64,000 nucleotides of DNA from Ophiura sarsii (lineage: Eukaryota; Echinodermata; Ophiuroidea; Amphilepidida; Ophiuridae): NCBI GenBank assembly GCA_035610835.1, contig CM069443.1, positions 88,658,690 to 88,722,689 on the forward strand. Reading direction: 5' to 3'. Shown here in pieces: positions 1-10,841 of the stretch. Below the pieces are notes generated by a model, which saw only the letters and a program-made list of their open reading frames with translations, made no database searches and was not told the DNA's origin. A program made the translations under genes and the position numbers. The stretch's first letter is position 1. Each line of letters begins with the position of its first letter.

Positions 1-320
1 TGTTCTTTACCTCCGAGTGTGACAGGGGAAATACATGTCAATATCAAAACCCTACATAAAAGTAGAAGTATAAAATAGGCAACACATGTGATTCAAGCCT
101 GATCACATAGTTCTTGTCAATGTAGATAGCCTGGATGTTGTGATTTGATAGGATCTGTCTGAGTTACCTATTGTTTAACTGTTACCAAAAATAAATAAAA
201 AGGAGAACCAAAACAAAGACTATTTTGCTCAAATATTTAGCATAACATGTCAATCAGAAATGACATCACATTTTTAAGAACCCATGTAATTTATTGTTCA
301 GATATTGATTCAAATAACTA
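1..320. other. AT-rich DNA without recognised feature
   Basis: I see no exon, tandem repeat or terminal inverted repeat here. Confidence 0.5.
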
Positions 321-1082
321 TACAGGGTGTCCCAGAATGATTTATACCGGGAAAGGTGCATTTATTTAGCTTTGCTATTGGTCAGAGTGCTTATGATTCT
401 AGCATCTACATATATTTAGCTTATTTAATAATTTTGAATGTTAAAATTTGCCCGTTTCTGACATAAATTGTGGGTTTTTGTATGTAAAATGCTAGTCTCC
501 AAGTTTCACCATTATTATATTTTGAGGTGTCCACGTGTGGATAATATTGGATCCAAAACATAATAATGATAACATTGGATGATTTGCGCTCAATATGTAT
601 AATTGGTCTCGCTATGAGTTATTTTTTTTTAAACTCACAGCTCTACCAATACATCAGAAATACAAAATTATGTCTTTTGAAACTCATAAAATCATTTACC
701 ATGTTCAGCACGAAGCTCAATGTAAATGATTATTTCCTGTGTCCTCTTTTATTGTCCACTACAAAGTTAATAGGTATCAACTGTCTATGATGTTCATTGA
801 AGCAATATTTGAATGTTATGAGGGAATTGTCATACTTGAATGATTTACACCAACCATTCTTTCTTAGCAACAGTTTTGTAGTTTGGTGTGAGTTTTATCA
901 ATTGAAATATGCTGAAAGTGAAATACAGGTTTTCACCAATTTTCAATAATGTCATACCATATCAGAACGGATAAAGATATCTAGGTAGGAAAAGTGTTCT
1001 TAGTTATATTGCAGGAATTAGATTTGGACTGCAATTCTATATTTTCTCAAGCACAGTATAACTTATTCTGGGACATCTTGTA
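321..1082. mobile_element. TIR element, TACAGGGTGTCCC family
   Basis: The left end TACAGGGTGTCCCAGAAT (321-338) and the right end, whose reverse complement reads TACAAGATGTCCCAGAAT (ending 1082), form imperfect inverted repeats of about 27 bases. No transposase is visible, so it is non-autonomous. Related ends occur at 23828, 49915 and 58304, which shows a dispersed family. The superfamily is not assigned. Confidence 0.6.
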
Positions 1083-1375
1083 GATTTGAAAGCAACTGAA
1101 ATCAGATTGGTTGCTATTATGTTTGAAATGTTCTGTTCTGCAATATTCCAAATGTGTTTGATTGTTGTCTTCTAACCATGTATGCTAGCTACATCAAACA
1201 TGCTTGTTTACTATATCATCTATCATCCCATTTTACTTCACACATTTCACATACACATATTTCATCACAATTATCCATACCACCATCAATTCTTAATTAA
1301 TTACCAATGGAGCCAAATTGAGCCCCCCATTTTGCAATTGTTTAACATTACCTCATTGTTATATTTGCTTTGTAG

Positions 1376-1402
1376 GAGGAAGAGCCAGCACCCACATCAA
1401 GA
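1376..1402 (+). CDS. candidate 27-base upstream exon of the PPP1R12-like gene
   Basis: A good acceptor (pyrimidine-rich stretch ending TTTGCTTTGTAG) and a consensus donor (GTAAGTAT) enclose 27 bases. In the first frame they read EEEPAPTSR, an acidic/Ser/Pro peptide in keeping with the disordered middle of MYPT proteins. The length is a multiple of three, and phase 0 would fit an exon starting at 15252 (ACC ATG). All three frames are open because the exon is so short, so this rests on splice signals and position only. It may be a chance pair of splice sites. Confidence 0.35.
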
Positions 1403-1546
1403 GTAAGTATATCTATTATCTAAAGATCTATTTGTGACTAAGGCATACACAATTATTTATTTGGTGTAAAAGGAGAAAGAAAAAAAAGGTTCAGCCTCGT
1501 CGCTTCCCTTTTTGTCTTACCTGAACGTGTGTAGAAAAAAAATGAG

Positions 1547-1618
1547 ATCGCTATTTCTCTGTATATCGCTATTTCTCTGTATATCGCTATTTCTCTGTAT
1601 ATCGCTATTTCTCTGTGT
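1547..1618. repeat. 18-bp tandem repeat, 4 copies
   Basis: Four near-perfect head-to-tail copies of ATCGCTATTTCTCTGTAT; the last differs near its end. The translated stretch is a by-product of the repeat. Confidence 0.95.
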
Positions 1619-2581
1619 ATATTTAAAGCATTTGTATGTATTGGGTATGTGCTTTTTTGTTTTTTATGGCTATAATTTCAAAACAGTAACTTGGACTGCA
1701 ATAAAACTTGGTAACTATTATGTGCGACCAGGAATCAGAATTTAGAATAGTGAATCGTAAGTTGCTCTGACTGACCTCAAAGTCAATTTTAAGAAACCTC
1801 AGATTAGGAGAATATTTTGTAGTTGGAAAAACAGTCATCCAGAGTCTAAACCTGAAAATGCTCCAATTGGCATCACTTGTTGTCATAGCAAACCTCATAA
1901 AACCAGATTAATATTTTGCAGGTGTTGGTTCAAAGGTCACCTAGTAGGAAATCCTTGATATTGCTCTAATTAAGCTGAATATCGGTGACAGCAAACCTCA
2001 TCACCAAGGGTACATATGACAGGGATCATTTCAAATGTGCCCTAGACTTAAAATGGCTCAAAACTTATTTCTCTTTCAATTATGCAAGATGCAACATTTT
2101 TATCCCTATTAATGCTCAAATTACTAATCCACTTGTTACTTACTGGTTATCAGACACTGTTGCAATGCAGGCAAGATATGCTGTAGGAGATTGCTTGAGT
2201 AGGGAGTGGGGCGCTAATGCTGAAGAAAAGCGAATCCGAAAAATGCCTTTATTTAATAAAAGTATGCAATAAAATATATGACTGCTCTTAGCTAACATTT
2301 GAAACCAGCAATTGCATATCGAAGGTTGAGCGCCAGAAGGCTGTAACTCAAAAAATGTTATTTAGAGATAATCAACTTTCAAATATTTGGCACTCATTAC
2401 AATTCACTGTAGCAGCCAACTTATAAATCTAATTTTAGTCAAATTAAGAGTGTTTATGAGTTATCTCTTTATGGTTCTGAAAATCTAGGTTATATGGATT
2501 ATTTTGGCACTAACAATGGTCCTCACTTAGTTTGGTCTTCTTTGCCATGCTGACAAATAGCTAGAGTGTTGTCCTATATTC
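1619..2581. other. non-coding DNA, nothing recognised
   Basis: Only short open frames occur (for example 1985-2272), without recognisable domains or coding-like composition. No repeats stand out. Confidence 0.45.
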
Positions 2582-2636
2582 ATTACGCCATAAACTTCAT
2601 AAAAAGCTGCGTACCAAGTGCGTTCCAATAAAATGA
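2582..2636 (-). repeat. dispersed repeat end, inverted relative to 26.8 kb
   Basis: The reverse complement (TTGGAACGCACTTGGTACG core) matches the stretch around 26819-26873. It may be the distal border of the element that contains the pseudogene at 2875-3162 and the repeat at 3486-3615. Confidence 0.5.
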
Positions 2637-2874
2637 AAATAAAATAAACAAAGTTTGTTTGGTATTCCATGATTCAGGAATGCAATTGAGGTTTATAGGG
2701 GTGTTTGTACAATGTGGAAGGCAGCTCATGGAGCGCTGTATGTGTGGGAACCAGGCAGGGTGTATCCTCAGTGCATCACACAAGATAGGAGATACTTTTA
2801 TTCCTAGCAATGTTATTGTGATTTTTTTACTATTAAATATAGGCCTTTATGGTTTGAATTAAGAACTACCAGCC

Positions 2875-3162
2875 TCAACTTTTATCACTTTCACTGCCCA
2901 TGCAATAGAGTCCATGGTTTTTTTTTCTCATGGCGATCCATCTCCAACTTAACCAAGTCAGATTCCGTCAAAGAAGCAAATATCTTGCTCAATGCTTCAG
3001 GGGATGCACGGGTATATGTGATGCCGGTGATACTTCGAGAACGTCTGCCTCATTTTCTTCCTATATTTGTGCCAAGGTTTCAATTATTTTTTCATCAATG
3101 ATATCCATGGTTCCCCAAATATCTTCGTCATCGATATTGAAGTCAGGCATTTGGTTTGCCAT
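2875..3162 (-). pseudogene. decayed Crypton/DUF3504-like N-terminal fragment
   Basis: On the minus strand an ATG at 3162-3160 opens an acidic peptide (starting MANQMPDFNIDDEDIWG) that meets an in-frame TAG at 3063-3061. Coding-like sequence continues beyond it (EENEADVLEVSP), then shifts frame to a stretch with FASLTESDLVKLEMDRHEKK, ending at a stop near 2875. An acidic start followed by a 'FA-LTE-DL' helix with a K/E-rich tail resembles the N-terminus of the metazoan KIAA1958/ZMYM/Crypton tyrosine-recombinase-like families. The stop plus frameshift mark it as dead, or alternatively as two exons of a misread gene. The assignment is by eye and tentative; the exon at 33581-33852 is a clearer relative. 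Confidence 0.35.
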
Positions 3163-3485
3163 TGCGAATTTCGGGAAAATTGATAAATTGAAGATGACAA
3201 GATACACTTCAGTGTGTATGGATGATGGATGAAGTGGACACAAAGTTTGGATAAATGTCTAGTTTTAATTTAGTTTCTTCTAACTACTCTTACAAACATT
3301 ATACATTAAATCCATTCAACATAACACTCAAAATACTTTGCATTAATAGTGAAAAGTGTAGGAATCCCACTTTGTCATGTGTTTGTGCATACATTCATCG
3401 ACTTGCCATTTTAAGAACCCCGCCCACCCGGTCAAATTTGTACCGGCATATTTACAAAATTGGTATTCACGTTCAGGGACCAGAG

Positions 3486-3615
3486 GTTTAAATTTGATTG
3501 GTAGGCAATGAGCAAAACAAAGTAACACTTTTGGTGCAGTACTTGGGGCAATTATTAGCAACTTGTGCTTGGCGTGCGTGTTCTCATCTAACGATTGATT
3601 TTATTTGAACGCACC
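3486..3615. repeat. dispersed ~130-bp repeat (copy 1)
   Basis: Shares long stretches (TTGATTGGT, GAGCAAAACAA, GGCAATTATTAG, TTCTCATCTAACGATT, GAACGCAC) with 26706-26830. Here it lies just upstream of the minus-strand pseudogene at 2875-3162, so it could be a promoter-side part of that element. Confidence 0.7.
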
Positions 3616-3622
3616 CCAAAAC

Positions 3623-3985
3623 ATGTGGCGGCGCCAGCCTCATAATTTTGGAGGGGAGCAAGATTTTTTTTAGGGGGGGTGGGGCATGAAAAAATTGGCA
3701 AATTTGGTCTAATACTAACTAATTTGGTATGAAAAGGCGTGCTTGCACACAAAATCGAACTGTTTTATGCTAAAATTGTGAATATTTAGTATAATTTAAC
3801 CTAATTTAGTAAGAAAATGTGCGCGCAGCGTGGAAACAAATCGCCTTTTAATGCCAAAATTGTCAATTTTTTTCTAATTTTAACTATATTGACATTTTGT
3901 TGGGGGGGGGGGGGCAACAAAATAATGGGGGTGGGGGGAATTCCCCCTCCCTTACCCTCCTGTAGCGTAGCCACTGCCGGTCTGG
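3623..3985. mobile_element. G-tract-rich repeat, possibly hAT-like MITE
   Basis: The left edge reads GTGGCGGCGCCAGCC and the right edge GTAGCGTAGCCACTG, reminiscent of CAGTGGCG-type hAT ends. Runs of G occur at 3665-3674 and 3902-3914. I find no clear 8-bp target duplication, so the assignment is weak. Confidence 0.3.
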
Positions 3986-4540
3986 TCACCATCACGCCAA
4001 CATATAATCAGGTAGTGGCCCCACTTTGCTCTCAGGTCGAGGAAATAATTTATTTAGAGCAAGAAGAAAAAAATCAAGCATTTCAGAATGTGCAAGGTAT
4101 GACTGGAATTAAAATACTCTTCCTTATCCCTTCCCCGCTCGGTTCATTTAACTTTGAAAATCTCTGACAAAGAATGCATTGTATACTCTGTGGTAAACAG
4201 TGTTCTTAAGTAAAAAGAGATTGTTGAACTGCCATTCCGATAAATCACTGGAATTCTTTTCTTTGAAAATGGTGCCACAAAGTGCGCGCATGTGCTAGTT
4301 TTTATTGTGTGATTTGAAAGCAAGTACCACAAGACTTGTTTTACCAGAGAGTTGACAAAAAGAAACGATCTGGTCCAGTCCTGGGAAGAAACTGGCGGGT
4401 CGGAGTACATCAGGTCTGCCCAAAGCAGCCTAATCGTTTATCCCATAATACTACACAATATATAATAGATGGGCTTTTCTTTTGTTCAGATCCGGCGAGG
4501 TAATGTGTACGTTACAAAAAACAGCTATATATAATGATTA

Positions 4541-4608
4541 AGGTTGGTTGAGGAATTGAACCCGGGATTCCTGTGTGGGATCCGTAAAGCATGGCTACTG
4601 TGCTACAC
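4541..4608 (-). repeat. tRNA-like fragment (minus strand)
   Basis: The reverse complement contains CCCGGGTTCAATTCC, a good B box, preceded about 45 bases upstream by GTAGCACAGTAGCC, an A-box-like stretch. Acceptor pairing is not evident. Most likely a tRNA-derived SINE piece or pseudogene. Confidence 0.4.
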
Positions 4609-5228
4609 AAGATTAACTGTTTTGACAAAACTGTTGATAAAGATATATTTAGTATGGAGTTATTCAAGCATCACATTTCTTACACGTTGCTGATCCCCAT
4701 ACTTCTTTCAAATTTAAAAGAATTGAGCGATTAGCAAACAATGGGAATTGTTCATTAGAACATCAGCTTCTTGTGGGTGCTGTTCAATCTCTAATTGCTT
4801 CAGTATTACATGCGCTTAGAGCGGTGAGAATAGAGCGCAAAATATCACAAGTTGTATGGCATGGTTCCATGTTTAAAATGGTTACAGACTGAAATGCTAT
4901 GCAATGCGGTAAGATCATCTGCGAGGATGCTGTGGGGTTTGCCTAAGAATGTTTGGGTTGGGTCTAGATTGGGGTTAGATGGGTCAGGGAAGTCCAGGAT
5001 CAAGGTAACAGAAATGTTGCCCGTCAGGCAGGGCTGTTGTATAAAGATGCATGATTAAGCTACTACATGTACTGGTGAGTTTATCAAATTCAGAAGTGTG
5101 TACATTTGTTTACCAATGTTTTCCTTCAGTTATCTAGAACTTATTAGAATTGACATTCAATAATCTTGAAATAGCCTAGCTCAGATTCAATGCAATAATA
5201 TACATAAATTGAAAATGTCAAAACATTA
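4609..5228. other. non-coding DNA, nothing recognised
   Basis: No convincing exon, repeat or RNA signal seen. Confidence 0.4.
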
Positions 5229-5757
5229 TACAGAGAGTAGGGGGGGCTGGGGTACCGCGCCATTTTGCAATATTTTGCGAAATCGATCGTGGTTATCACG
5301 TGATACGTATCGTGGAAAAATAATGTACACTGTTTTAACGAAATGCACTGTGGGATTGTGTTACCAGCCTAAAATTATAGAGGTCGCAAACCCGGTCGCA
5401 AACTTGCTTATATTGAGCCTAGCTATAACAAGCTAAAAGTGACATCTCTGAATGTATTACCAAAGTGTGAAATTGTTGGACACACTGGTAAAATGGTTTT
5501 ACGGGGGTTTTACAACAAGTTTTGCTATCATATTATCAAACTGAACTCAAGTTAAATCACTCTATGTCGAGCAATAATATAATTGTTTACGCATTTTAAT
5601 TGTTTAGACAAAGTTAAATAAATCAAGGATACATTTATGATAGATAAATAAATAAAAAGAAAACTATAAACGCATGGGCGGCATTTATAATTGATAAAAA
5701 TTGACATAACAATGATGTTACATTAATATACCATCAAGTTTAAAAAATAGAAAAATA

Positions 5758-5826
5758 ATGGGAATATTCGAACCCGTGATTTCCGATTGCCAACGACATG
5801 GCCAACCTACGCACGCCACAGAGATT
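5758..5826 (-). repeat. tRNA-like segment inside the 5238-6542 element
   Basis: The reverse complement carries CACGGGTTCGAATATTCCC (B box) and an upstream TGGCGTGCGTAGGTTGG stretch resembling an A box. T-rich sequence follows. It lacks a convincing full cloverleaf. Confidence 0.35.
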
Positions 5827-6111
5827 TACGACTGTAATTGTGATAGTTTTATTATTTAACCATGTCCATTTATTTATAACGAACGGATTTTTATTGTGCC
5901 ATTTTTGCCAAATGTGTGTGTGTTGCTCTCGCACAAAATGTGTTTGTAATTTGATTATAATTCTTATTTTTAAAAGAACGGTAATTTTTTTTGACATTTT
6001 CGAGAGAAAAAAATGGCGTAACTCTGATACGGTAAACGCCAGCAGTGTGGTGTCCGCGTGGTGGGCAAGCATACAGATGATGCTAAGCAAATCCAGCATA
6101 TAAAACAAAAA

Positions 6112-6185
6112 GTGCTCCTAATGGGACTCGAACCCACAACCTCTCGCTCCTCAAGCGACTTTCTTTCCACTACACTAACCGTGCT
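6112..6185 (-). repeat. tRNA-like segment with Pol III terminator
   Basis: The minus strand has an A box (TTAGTGTAGTGG), an arm TCGCTTGAGGAGCGA with GAG in the anticodon position, a T arm GTGGGTTCGAGTCCCAT and a run of five T at 6110-6106. The 5' and 3' acceptor strands pair at only about three of seven positions. I call it a tRNA-derived pseudogene rather than a functional tRNA. Confidence 0.45.
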
Positions 6186-6551
6186 AATTGAAAAAATTTA
6201 ACGCAAATAATTTATTTATATCATGGGTCATGGGTTAATGCACTGTGTTAAATTCTAAAATCCCGGCCGCCACTCTGTTCAAAGGCACAAAAAAGTGGAC
6301 TTATTTTATGCTTTTTTTGCAATTCTGGGGTGTGTGGATCGTGTTTTTTTATCAAATTGGTTAGATATCCGTCCATTTTAGAACATCTGAAATTTAAAGT
6401 GCACCCACACACCCGGGAAAGTATGCTGCCAAGGGCATATATTTTGCACGTAAATCCAATACAAAAGTTCAGAAAATCGACCAAAATATGACGTCATGAC
6501 CATTGCTTCGGGACAAAATGGCGCGGTACCCCACCCCCCCTATACAGAGAG

Positions 6552-7217
6552 GTTGGACCTTATTTTGTATTTTATGATCATGCTGCCCTCTACCATTGAA
6601 ATGTGTATAACTGTTGTGATTTTGAGGAATGTCTTGTTATTTGAACAGCACCCTCTGCTCTTCCCTGTCACTTGTCAAATATTTCATGGGCTGTTTTTAT
6701 TTTTAAACTTACTCTCTCCGTGGATCATATTGTATTTGAACTTGTCAAACCTATTTTGCTGGGTTGCTTTGAAACCACTAGAATGTTCTGTTGAATGACC
6801 CTCTAGAAGTGTAGTGTCCTTATTTGTCACTCAAATTGAAAACAGGTTGTCCTTTTGGGTTAAGAATTTGAATTTTTATATTAGCCTCAATTGTTTGTTT
6901 TGATTGATTTGTCATTCCTTTTTGTATTCAAATGAAGCTACCAATAGTCTGAGATATTGTGTATTTTTGGGGGTGTTTATCAGGGTTATTTGTCCCTAAA
7001 GACCCAGAAATGTCCATAGCTCATCAAAGCCCCCTCTCCTAAAAACAATACCTTTTCTCTAAACATAGGCAAACATATTGCACAGCCACTTACCGAATTG
7101 AGTGCAAAAATTGCTCAGGCACAGCCGTTTTAATCGTGTGTAAAGTGTCCATTTTGTAAGCTCAGCTACAACAGCAGAGGGCAGCAGATATTGATGTAAA
7201 AAACGAATATATATATA
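6552..7217. other. non-coding DNA, nothing recognised
   Basis: AT-rich; no exon or repeat structure identified. Confidence 0.4.
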
Positions 7218-7510
7218 TGCCGCATTATAAAAATGCAAGTATATTATGCACAAGAATCTTTTTATATTTGGTGTTTAAATAATGGAATTCAACGTCGTTC
7301 AATGAGAGAGAAGAGAAAATGGGGTTGTTCAGTGATACCCATTGAAAATACAATATAATGTTAACATCCAAACCAGATGTTGGATGCCGCATTATGAAAA
7401 TGCATGTATATTGTGCACAAGAATCTTTTATATTTAGTGTTTGAATAATGAGAGCTTCTTTGTTCCCATTGTTCAATGAGAGAGGAGCAAAGGTGAAAAA
7501 ATGAGTGTGA
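7218..7510. repeat. two diverged ~120-bp direct copies, 167 bp apart
   Basis: TGCCGCATTAT(A/G)AAAATGCA starts both copies (7218 and 7385). Homology continues through TGCACAAGAATCTTTT and TTCAATGAGAGAG. The parallel open frames on the minus strand derive from this duplication. Confidence 0.8.
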
Positions 7511-7552
7511 TTGTTGATTAAATTTGCAGAGCTGTGTATGATGCATGTTGAG

Positions 7553-8002
7553 ATATGTGACATGTTCTACCAAAACCAGACGGAATTGGGCAGAGCTCCA
7601 AACTGAGAAATAGCCCAAAACATAATTGATGGTGATTTTTTTGGGAATTTGAGTTTTTGGTAAATAATTAATCTTCAGAGTGTTTATAACAATATTGTGA
7701 CAGATTCAGATTAAAAAATCATCCTAAATGTATGTTTCAGTGATTTAAAAAAGCCTAGTTCTAGTAAAAAGCCTAGTTCTAGTAAAAAGCCTAGTTCTAG
7801 TAACTTTAAAGGGCGATATCTCAGTTTGGAGTTTTCATAAAGACCTTAAAAGACGAACTTGAAAATGATGTAACTCCGCTTTGGGAAGTCTGATTAAAAG
7901 AAGAGAGGTACCACTGTAAAGCTGAAGATCTCTACTTTAATAATCAATTACTAACTCAATTTTGCCCAATTGTGTCTGGTTTCGATAGAACACGTCACAT
8001 AT
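7553..8002. mobile_element. 450-bp foldback/MITE with ~39-bp TIRs
   Basis: The left arm (7553-7591, ATATGTGACATGTTCTACC...) and right arm (7964-8002, ...GATAGAACACGTCACATAT) are inverted and mostly matching. A second inner inverted pair (TCCAAACTGAGA near 7598 and TCTCAGTTTGGA near 7820) supports a foldback. It contains an 18-bp tandem repeat. Confidence 0.65.
7748..7801. repeat. 18-bp tandem repeat, 3 copies
   Basis: Three identical copies of AAAAAGCCTAGTTCTAGT in the interior of the 7553-8002 element. Confidence 0.95.
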
Positions 8003-8342
8003 GACGATGTACAGTACATGCACTAGCTGGATTGGCATAAATAATTGAACTATTGAAAATGTTTAAATAACGTCTTAATAAAATAGACCGTCAAACAGCC
8101 GTGCAGGAGAGTTATGTCCATTGCTAGTCAGGCATACCATTTGGCAGTAGAGCAAAGTCCATACGAAATATAAAGATTGCATCATCAAATCCCAGGTAGC
8201 ATAATAGATATAATTAATCTGTATTTGATGAAGCTATATAATGTGTACATTGGGCATTAATGTCATATGATAGCAGATTATGTAAGCTAGCTTTTTGTAA
8301 GACAGATGACGGATAAAACAAGTAAAAAAGCAACAAATAGTC

Positions 8343-8745
8343 AATGGACCCACGTCACATGAGGTTGAGCTCGCGTAAAGTACGCGAGCTCAACCTCATT
8401 TCAAAGCGGTGCAATGGTCATCCGTGGTGCGCACTATGTCATCTCGACCTCACGGCTCTGATTGGTTTGTGCTCAAACGTGAGGACTAAAAAACTAATGA
8501 GCTTTATTCATGCACCATCATGCCCCACTGCGTCGGTGGTTACGGCGCAGCGGGACCACTGCGTTGGTGGATACGGCGCAGCGTGACGATCGTTAAAAAG
8601 GCTTCAGTTTAAATTTGACCAATCAGGTGCTTTGGTGTTGTTGGTTGGCAGTATTTTGTGAGTTCAAGCATGCGTGCGCAGCCTGATCGAAGTGCGCCCA
8701 CGTATGTCGAACTATGGCCAGGAGATTATGTGCCGTAGGTCCATT
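8343..8745. mobile_element. 403-bp GC-rich MITE
   Basis: The ends AATGGACCCACGTCACATG (left) and the inverse of ATGTGCCGTAGGTCCATT (right) are imperfect TIRs. The interior is clearly more GC-rich than its surroundings and includes a two-copy repeat around 8524-8583 (ACTGCGT(C/T)GGTGG core). Confidence 0.5.
8359..8399. repeat. perfect 19-bp hairpin
   Basis: ATGAGGTTGAGCTCGCGTA (8359-8377) and its exact inverse (8381-8399) are separated by three bases. Confidence 0.95.
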
Positions 8746-8923
8746 ATTTTAAACTAATTTGGTATATATTACCTTTTATGTTATTGATATATAAATGTTG
8801 CGAAATGTCCTATAAATTTAAAAATGAATAAATAGGTAATTGAAATAGGCCAACCAATTTTCTATAAACATCTAATAATCCATAAACAATGTGTTGGATA
8901 AAAGACATAAATGACATAGTATA

Positions 8924-9839
8924 GGGTAAAGTCGCCAGTTTTCGGTCAGCGCCTATTTTCGGTCACTTTCGCCTAAATCAAGTAATTCCGATGAAAATGA
9001 CCTCGCCAGTATAAACTGACGGCTAAAACAACGCTGCATAGTTGATGCCCGGTATTGCTTTGAAATGGCGACAACTGATGCGGTTTGCCGGTAGAGGATG
9101 CACGAAAAAAATTGAATGAAAATGTTGAGTATTGAAAAAATTACATTTTTTGTCTGATTCTTACGCGATTCCTAAGAACATGGGTCTGGGGTAGGGGATA
9201 GATTTCTTGTTAATATGGACTACAATTGACTGCAACTTCAAAATGTATGACCCGCCATTAATTTTGGTGGGAAATTATGGCCTCCCGGGTGGGCGGCCTT
9301 GTTTAATAAAATACTGGTATAGAAGGTTTGTTGTTCAACTATAACTTGTCATGAAGTATAACCGATAAAAACACATTTAGATTGCTAGAAAATATGAGCG
9401 CAGCCACAAGAATCCCATTGGAATTGATTGAATTCCTGACGACGTTATCGAACTCGCAAAAACTCATTTCGTATCTAGATCGAACCGGGATCGTACATTC
9501 CCGGGAAAAAATGGCATCCAATTTCGCAAACTAACGCGTAATATTAAATTAGTTTACAATATTGAAAAAACAGAAGTATAATATTAATAATATAAAGGAC
9601 TTGCAAAGAATAAACAGAGGCTCTGAGTAAAGTGACCGAAATTAGGAACCACAGTGACCGAAATTAGGCGCCCTGACCGAAAATCGGGTACGTGACCGGA
9701 CAATTGTTTTCACTCGCGTTGCGAAACTAACTGTAACTAAACGATAATTTCTTGGTATATTGTGAGGATCATTATGTTGAAATTATTGACGAAAAGAATG
9801 AATGGCGACTTAAGTGACCGAAAACTGGCGACTTTACCC
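8924..9839. mobile_element. 916-bp TIR element with TA duplication
   Basis: Ends GGGTAAAGTCGCCAGTTTT / inverse, each flanked by TA (8922-8923, 9840-9841). The motif TTCGGTCA/TGACCGAAA recurs subterminally. A 217-bp relative at 46141-46357 shares both ends and about 200 bases of the left part in inverse orientation. TA targets suggest a Tc1/mariner-type mobiliser. No transposase ORF seen. Confidence 0.8.
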
Positions 9840-9841
9840 TA

Positions 9842-10465
9842 CAACACTTATTGGCTGATAATTGGGAAAGTTGTGTAAAATTGTTTTATAGCATAGGCTA
9901 CACCTGAATCTGCCCCTCCCCTTTAAACATGGTCAATCAAACAAATATATTAATTTATGGAGCAAACTATATTGACATGACATAAAGTTATAAACTTGAT
10001 TTTGCACATAATTTCAGAGGAAAAGAAACCCACAATTTGTCAAATATAAAACATAAAAGTAAAATTTTCATTTTATGTCTGTTTTATCCTAATCCTGTAT
10101 AAGGGTAAGCATGGCCTGAAAAAATGTTTTTTTCCCGGCAAGCGATTCCAAATTTCCCTCCAAAATGGAATGCATTTCTTAATGAAAGAGTAACATTTCC
10201 CTCCAAATGCCAAATTTTCCCTCCAAATGCTCAAATTTCCCGGCAAGGAGCTTTTCGTATTGCCTACTTTTTCAGCCTGTGAGGGTAAGTCTATCTTAGG
10301 TTCAGTTTGAAAAAGAAAAAAAATCAAAGGTCAGCTTGGGGTCGTCAAAAGCCCAATATTTAACATTTTGTAATGAATATCACAGACATGGCACAGGAGT
10401 GTAATATCTTATTTTGAGTATAAAATGATCCATAATAAGGACACCAATGATTTGTGTTGTACATT
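9842..10465. other. non-coding DNA with a short internal motif repeat
   Basis: Between about 10130 and 10255 variants of AAATTTCCCTCCAAATG and TTTCCCGGCAAG recur several times. Nothing else is recognised. Confidence 0.45.
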
Positions 10466-10474
10466 AACCCTAAC

Positions 10475-10511
<37 letters not shown>

Positions 10512-10706
10512 GCGTGGTTTTGTAAATCAAACTACCAGGGGAGAAAAACAGGTCAAATTTGAGGGGAACATCGGTGTTCGCATGCGCCAGGGATCAACCC
10601 GGACTGTGTGCATGCAAGTCTGATGCTCTACCGACTGAGCTATACGGGTCAGGTTCAAAATACTTTAAAGTTTTTTCACAAGTTGAACGCCTGGCGGAGC
10701 AATGAC
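10466..10706 (-). mobile_element. tRNA-derived repeat (copy 1), minus strand
   Basis: On the minus strand the sequence has an A box (TAGCTCAGTCGGTAGAG) and a B box (CCGGGTTGATCCC). A tail follows that matches the copy at 33025-33198 (GTCAAATTTG, GGGCGTG, AACCCTAAC). Homology between copies extends about 50 bases upstream of the A box, so the tRNA-like part may be embedded in a larger element. A 34-base C run interrupts the tail. Confidence 0.7.
10476..10509. repeat. poly-C run, 34 bases
   Basis: Uninterrupted C tract at a place where the other copy of the repeat has only CCC. It may be a real expansion or an assembly artefact. Confidence 0.9.
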
Positions 10707-10789
10707 AAGAGATTGACCAGGCGATACAAGATTGTAGTACTGTCTGGTTTTGTAGTGCCTAGGAGCGTTAGAGTTACGGTAGAAACACT

Positions 10790-10841
10790 CAAATGTCATA
10801 ACAACAAAAGCTGAGCAAATGTCATAACAACAAAAGCTGAG
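10790..10841. repeat. 26-bp direct duplication
   Basis: The unit beginning CAAATGTCATAACAACAAAA occurs twice in perfect tandem. Confidence 0.95.

Larger units (their letters stand above)
5238..6542. mobile_element. 1.3-kb non-autonomous DNA transposon with 9-bp target duplication
   Basis: The left end TAGGGGGGGCTGGGGTACC continues CGCGCCATTTTG. The right end is its inverse with a single one-base indel, giving TIRs of about 29 bases. TACAGAGAG directly precedes the element (5229-5237) and directly follows it (6543-6551), a perfect 9-bp duplication. Nine-base duplications are typical of Mutator-like (MULE) elements. No transposase is visible. The interior holds two tRNA-like segments (5758-5826, 6112-6185). 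A related subterminal stretch occurs near 45190-45310. Confidence 0.8.

Noticed and set aside
1985..2272. 95-codon open frame
   Set aside because: No domain, no splice or promoter context, no repeat or homologue that I recognise.
3817..4167. 116-codon open frame
   Set aside because: Crosses a poly-G run and a G-rich repeat; composition not protein-like in its first half.
5740..6108. Opposed open frames of about 100-120 codons
   Set aside because: They lie within the non-autonomous element at 5238-6542 and cross a tRNA-like segment; no transposase motif.
6112..6185. Functional tRNA-Leu-like gene
   Set aside because: A and B boxes and a terminator are present, but the acceptor stem does not pair; kept as a tRNA-like repeat.
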